From positions 4,650,001 to 4,714,000 of the forward strand of contig JAWKIO010000005.1 of the NCBI GenBank assembly GCA_041394265.1: a DNA stretch of 64,000 bases, written 5' to 3'. This document shows, one piece after another, positions 60,827 to 64,000 of this stretch; position 1 is the stretch's first letter; every line of letters starts with the position of its first letter. Source of the DNA: Acidimicrobiales bacterium (lineage in GTDB: Bacteria; Actinomycetota; Acidimicrobiia; Acidimicrobiales; SZUA-35). The position numbers were made by a program, and so were the translations under genes. The notes under the pieces are model-generated. The model saw nothing but the letters and a program-made list of their open reading frames with translations. It did no database searches and was not told the origin of the DNA.

Positions 60827-62224
60827 TCAGCGCGAGCCGACGAGGGCGGCCAATTGGCGGGCCACACCGCCGAGCAGGTCGGCAGCCTGGATCGTGCTGC
60901 TGACCTGTTCGAGGTTCTCGTGCGCGCCGTTCGCCACATCATCGATGCGATGACTGATCTCGCTCGCTCCGGCGGCGGCCACCGAGGCTCGGCTGGCAAT
61001 CTCCGCCGTGGTCACGTTCTGTTCCTCGATCGCGGCCGAGATCGACGTCTGGGCGTCGCTGATCTGACCGATGATCGTGCGCACATCCTCGACTTGACCA
61101 GCGGCCACCTCGGCATCGTTCTGGATGCGGGAGATACGGTCGGTGATGGTCGTGGTGGCCTCTGAGGTGGCGGTCGCGAGCTGCTTGACCTCGTTGGCGA
61201 CCACGGCGAAGCCTTTGCCTGCGTCGCCGGCGCGAGCGGCCTCGATGGTCGCGTTGAGCGCCAGCAGGTTCGTCTGTTCGGCGATGCTGGTGATGAGGTC
61301 GAGCACGGTGGCGATCTCCGCCGTCGAGGCGCCCAGCCGGTGGATGTTCTCGACCGTCTCGCTGACGGTGTTCACGGCGCTGCCGGCGACCGACGTCGCA
61401 TCCATTGTTGCCCGGGAGATCTCGGTGATCGACGCCGTCAACTCGCTGGTGGCGAAGGCAATGGCCTGGATGTTCTCATCGACTTCGGTGGCCGACATCC
61501 GGCTCTCCTCGGCGTTGGCCGAGTTGCTGCCAACGACGTCACGGAGTGCGGTCCCGCTGGCCTGGATCTGCGTGGCCGAGGCGGCCACGTCGGATCCGAA
61601 GCGGACGAGCGGCCGCCGGATCGAGCGAGCGATCAGCGCGGCCGCGCCCGCCATCACGGCGGCCGCGATCAGCGTGGCGACGATCAACAGCTGGCGAGTG
61701 CTCTCCGTGGCGGCATGATTGTCGGCTTCGGCAACCTGGCCGGCAACGACGACGGCCTCCGACAGGCCGGCGAGCTCGGTTTCCAGTGCCTCGAACTGCT
61801 TGGTGAAGACCGACAGGCGGGCATCGACCGTGCCGGGGCCGGTGACGACGGCCTCGATCGTGGCCGACGCCGCGGCCACGTACTCCTCGAGCACGGGACG
61901 GGTGTTGCTCACGTACTGCTGGACCTCGGGGCTGTCGGCCAGTGATACCTCGATGGCGTCGAGTTCGCCGAGCATCGTCGACTTGTGCTCATCGACGTTG
62001 GCCAGCGCCGCCTCGGTGTCTGCGGTGAGGAGTCCGTCCAGCACGTCGGAACGAATGGCGTCGTGCATCATGTCGGTGACACCGGCCGAGACGGTCGCCT
62101 CGCGATAGCGGTCGAGCGAGGTGGCGTCCTTGATGTTGGCGGCTCCGAAGGCGCCGACGCCGACGACGAGCGCCACGCTGATGCCACCGAGGCTCGCAAG
62201 CGCTTTCGGTACGTTCCACTGCAT
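60827..62224 (-). CDS. methyl-accepting chemotaxis protein
   Basis: The 465-residue receptor starts at ATG 62224 (GGAG 8 nt upstream). Span 1 is at about residues 10-30, a helical periplasmic domain of about 145 residues (four-helix-bundle type: REATVSAGVTDMMHDAIRSD, VQQYVSNTRPVLEEYVAAAS) follows, and span 2 is near 178-200. A short HAMP-like piece leads into the signalling domain with EQTNLLALNATIEAARAGDA and GFAVVANEVKQLATATSEAT. Its signalling part is close to that of the 37598-39385 receptor, but the sensory domain differs, so the two sense different cues. Confidence 0.93.
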   Translation of the reverse strand: MQWNVPKALASLGGISVALVVGVGAFGAANIKDATSLDRYREATVSAGVTDMMHDAIRSDVLDGLLTADTEAALANVDEHKSTMLGELDAIEVSLADSPEVQQYVSNTRPVLEEYVAAASATIEAVVTGPGTVDARLSVFTKQFEALETELAGLSEAVVVAGQVAEADNHAATESTRQLLIVATLIAAAVMAGAAALIARSIRRPLVRFGSDVAASATQIQASGTALRDVVGSNSANAEESRMSATEVDENIQAIAFATSELTASITEISRATMDATSVAGSAVNTVSETVENIHRLGASTAEIATVLDLITSIAEQTNLLALNATIEAARAGDAGKGFAVVANEVKQLATATSEATTTITDRISRIQNDAEVAAGQVEDVRTIIGQISDAQTSISAAIEEQNVTTAEIASRASVAAAGASEISHRIDDVANGAHENLEQVSSTIQAADLLGGVARQLAALVGSR

Positions 62225-62298
62225 ACGTCGACTCCGTTCCTCGGTCCCTGTCGAATCATGGGAGTCTCGGATCGGGCCGAGGCGGTATGAGCGGTAGG

Positions 62299-62562
62299 TC
62301 AGCTCCGACGCATGGTGCGAGTGAAGACGAACTCGGTGCCGGCTTCGGCCAGCACCCGATCGGCGTCGATTGGACCCGGCGCCTGCAGCAGCGACCATCC
62401 GTCGCGCAGGGCGTCGACGCCGGTGGCATAGGGCGGCCGTTCGTCGGGCAGGCCGGGTGCTTCGCCGTCGGTGCCGTCGTAGAACGCCCACCCGATGACG
62501 GTGGTGTCGAGCGCGGCAGCGCTCAGCCAGAGCTGGAGGACCTGCTGGCGGTCGTCGAACAC
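62299..62562 (-). CDS. small hypothetical protein
   Basis: The 87-residue protein starts at GTG 62562, 1 nt after the dioxygenase stop, so it is co-translated with it. It reads as a compact soluble domain (VLQLWLSAAALDTTVIGWAF, RPPYATGVDALRDGWSLLQA, AGTEFVFTRTMRR at the end), without signal or membrane segments. The final strand EFVFTRTMRRS suggests a small alpha/beta fold. I do not recognise a named family. It may assist the dioxygenase. Confidence 0.7.
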   Translation of the reverse strand: MFDDRQQVLQLWLSAAALDTTVIGWAFYDGTDGEAPGLPDERPPYATGVDALRDGWSLLQAPGPIDADRVLAEAGTEFVFTRTMRRS

Positions 62563-62563
62563 C

Positions 62564-63466
62564 TCAGGCTCCGGGGGCTCGCCGCTCGGTACGCACCAGG
62601 TAGTAGTCGACGTCGAAGGTGTCGTCGTCGGAGAGGTAGCGCCACAGGCGCGCCCGCTCGGTGAGCTCCCGCCGTGACTCGTCGGTCCCCATCCAGGTTG
62701 GCGTGGAGCGGAGGATGGCGGCGACCGAGTCGGTGCGGCTGTTGGCGAAGATGTGGTCGCTGGCGTCGTTGTGCATCGCCTCGAAGTCGGCCAGATTCCA
62801 CAGCCGCTGCTGGGGACGGTCGGGGCCGACGCGAAGCTTGTACATCCAGCGATCCTGGCCGCTCGGGTTGTCCTGGCCTGCGTGCCACAAGCCGTGATGG
62901 AAGACCATCACCGTGCCCGCGGGTCCGGCGTAGAACTCCTCGCCGACCAATTGCTGGTAGCGGGCGGTGCTCGACGACGGCACGCGGCGTAGGTGCGAAC
63001 CCGGGACGAACCGGGTGCCACCTGCTCCCGGAGCGATCTCGTGAGGAAAGTAGAAGAGCTGGATGTCGAAGTCCGGGGTGGCCGTGTCGCTGATGGCGTC
63101 GGCGTGGAGATGCTGGCGGTTGGCGTGTCCGGCAGGGAGATGGTGCACGAAGTCGTGGTCGAAGATCGGATCGTCTCCCACCAGCGACGAGATGATGCCC
63201 TGGATCTGGGGGAGGCGCAGGTAGGCGCCGAGGCCAGGACGATCGACATAGCAGCGAGACAGCGGGTCGAGCGTGTGGGGCAGGGCGATGCTGTCACTTC
63301 GTTCGCCGATCCCGAACGCTGCGAGCTTGGCGGCCTCGATGGCGGGGAGCTCGCCGAGTACCGCCTCGTTGATCTCAGGCGGAACGATCGCGTCGAACCG
63401 GAGGTAGCCGTTGGCGACGAACTGCGCCATCTCCCTCGTGGTGAGGCGATGATCAGCGGCCGGCAT
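62564..63466 (-). CDS. phytanoyl-CoA dioxygenase (PhyH) family protein
   Basis: The 300-residue double-stranded beta-helix protein has the iron motif HxD in RQHLHADAISD (His121, Asp123) and the distal His in FHHGLWHAGQDN. It begins with the usual PhyH helix EMAQFVANGYLRFDAIVPP. Members use Fe(II), oxygen and 2-oxoglutarate to hydroxylate lipids or specialised metabolites. ATG 63466 overlaps the MFS gene end by 14 bp; the longer open frame upstream lies inside that gene. It forms an operon with the 87-residue protein and probably the exporter. Confidence 0.88.
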   Translation of the reverse strand: MPAADHRLTTREMAQFVANGYLRFDAIVPPEINEAVLGELPAIEAAKLAAFGIGERSDSIALPHTLDPLSRCYVDRPGLGAYLRLPQIQGIISSLVGDDPIFDHDFVHHLPAGHANRQHLHADAISDTATPDFDIQLFYFPHEIAPGAGGTRFVPGSHLRRVPSSSTARYQQLVGEEFYAGPAGTVMVFHHGLWHAGQDNPSGQDRWMYKLRVGPDRPQQRLWNLADFEAMHNDASDHIFANSRTDSVAAILRSTPTWMGTDESRRELTERARLWRYLSDDDTFDVDYYLVRTERRAPGA

Positions 63467-64000
63467 CGGGCACCACCGGAGCATCGTCTTGGCCGCCGAC
63501 GGCCGATGAGGTTCGAAGGGGAATCTCCCGCAGGGCGAGCGCCATGGCCAACACGCACGCCATGAGCGGGATCGCTTGCAGGAACATCCCGGCCACCGAG
63601 TCGCTGACGGCACCGACCACAGCGCTGCGGAGTTCCTCGGGGAAGTCATGAACGATCTTTGGCGTGCGGATCAGCTCCTGCACCCCGCCAAGTTCATCGA
63701 GTCGTTCGGCACCGAGGCGATCCGCGAGCTCGTCGGTGAGGCGTGTGGTGAAGAAGGCGCCGGCGACGGCAGCACCGAAGGCACCGCCCATGCTGCGGAA
63801 GAAGTTCGACGTCGAGGTGGCGATACCGAGATCCTCGATGGGGGCTGCGTTCTGAACGGCGAGGGTGAGGTTGGGGAAGATCAAACCAAGGCCCATGCCG
63901 AGAGCAAAGAGCAGGGGAGCGAGGTCGAGCGCGCTGGTGTCGGGGGTGATCCGCGTGAGGCCGTACATCGCAGCGATGGTGATGATCGGCCCGGCGACCA
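63453..64000 (-). CDS. MFS drug/proton antiporter, DHA2-like (5' part outside window)
   Basis: The frame is open to the right edge, so only the C-terminal 182 residues or so are present. They include a membrane span (PLLFALGMGLGLIFPNL), LAVQNAAPIEDLGIATSTSN and FFRSMGGAFGAAVAGAFFTT, the typical spans 11-13 region of 14-span EmrB/QacA-like exporters, and a final span MFLQAIPLMACVLAMALAL before a 35-residue tail. The protein exports small molecules using the proton gradient. The stop overlaps the dioxygenase gene by 14 bp. Confidence 0.88.
   Translation of the reverse strand, partial: VAGPIITIAAMYGLTRITPDTSALDLAPLLFALGMGLGLIFPNLTLAVQNAAPIEDLGIATSTSNFFRSMGGAFGAAVAGAFFTTRLTDELADRLGAERLDELGGVQELIRTPKIVHDFPEELRSAVVGAVSDSVAGMFLQAIPLMACVLAMALALREIPLRTSSAVGGQDDAPVVPDAGR

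Overview
The window is 64 kb of GC-rich, densely packed chromosome from an actinobacterium. Several traits fit an Acidimicrobiia-like, probably aquatic, heterotroph: monomeric NADP isocitrate dehydrogenase, an Rv2466c-like DsbA protein, septum-formation and DUF4214 secreted proteins, frequent GTG/TTG starts, and many genes whose start codon lies 6-8 nt after a TANNNT box (leaderless transcription). The lineage is an inference. I saw no tRNA, rRNA, integrase, transposase, phage gene or CRISPR array.

Region by region. 1-10.3 kb: a PAS-GGDEF diguanylate cyclase (runs off the left edge), an orphan N-terminal monooxygenase fragment behind a TetR regulator, an SMP-30 protein, and a four-gene operon (carboxyltransferase, biotin carboxylase, AtuA-like protein, nitronate monooxygenase-like protein) suited to branched or isoprenoid acyl-CoA breakdown. 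10.3-21.3 kb: an exported molybdenum oxidoreductase with cytochrome b and a fasciclin lipoprotein, a divergent two-component system, an FMN-binding protein followed by an ABC-2 exporter, a crotonase, and molybdate transporter genes modBC without modA. 21.3-33.2 kb: TetR, a DsbA-like protein, a UPF0104 membrane protein, a PLP decarboxylase/lyase, the arginine succinyltransferase genes astA-astB-astE, a Baeyer-Villiger-type monooxygenase and a GH3 glycosidase. 33.2-48.5 kb: ammonium transporter, a frameshifted serine dehydratase, a secreted DUF4214 protein, a chemoreceptor, an AhpD-like protein, AcuI, TesB, PanB, isocitrate dehydrogenase and a second two-component system. 48.6-64 kb: secreted and membrane proteins, two metallo-beta-lactamase alkylsulfatase-like proteins, a SulP anion transporter, a crotonase, an Ldh-family dehydrogenase, an SDR, a RIO kinase, a second chemoreceptor, a PhyH-type dioxygenase and the end of an MFS exporter.

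The catabolic genes (carboxylases, crotonases, TesB, SDR, AcuI, monooxygenases, AST enzymes, serine dehydratase) suggest growth on fatty, isoprenoid and amino acids. The molybdenum enzyme and modBC could work together. The alkylsulfatase-like enzymes and SulP could serve sulfate-ester use.

The features least explained by the genes are repeats. A 114-bp doubly palindromic element occurs three times at gene boundaries in the first 18 kb. Tandem arrays with 68-, 23- and 26-bp periods sit at gene ends or in a divergent promoter region, and a 15-bp coding repeat makes a Met/Asp-rich tract in the fasciclin lipoprotein. In two places the upstream gene's TAG stop codon also forms the start of the next gene's predicted -10 box.
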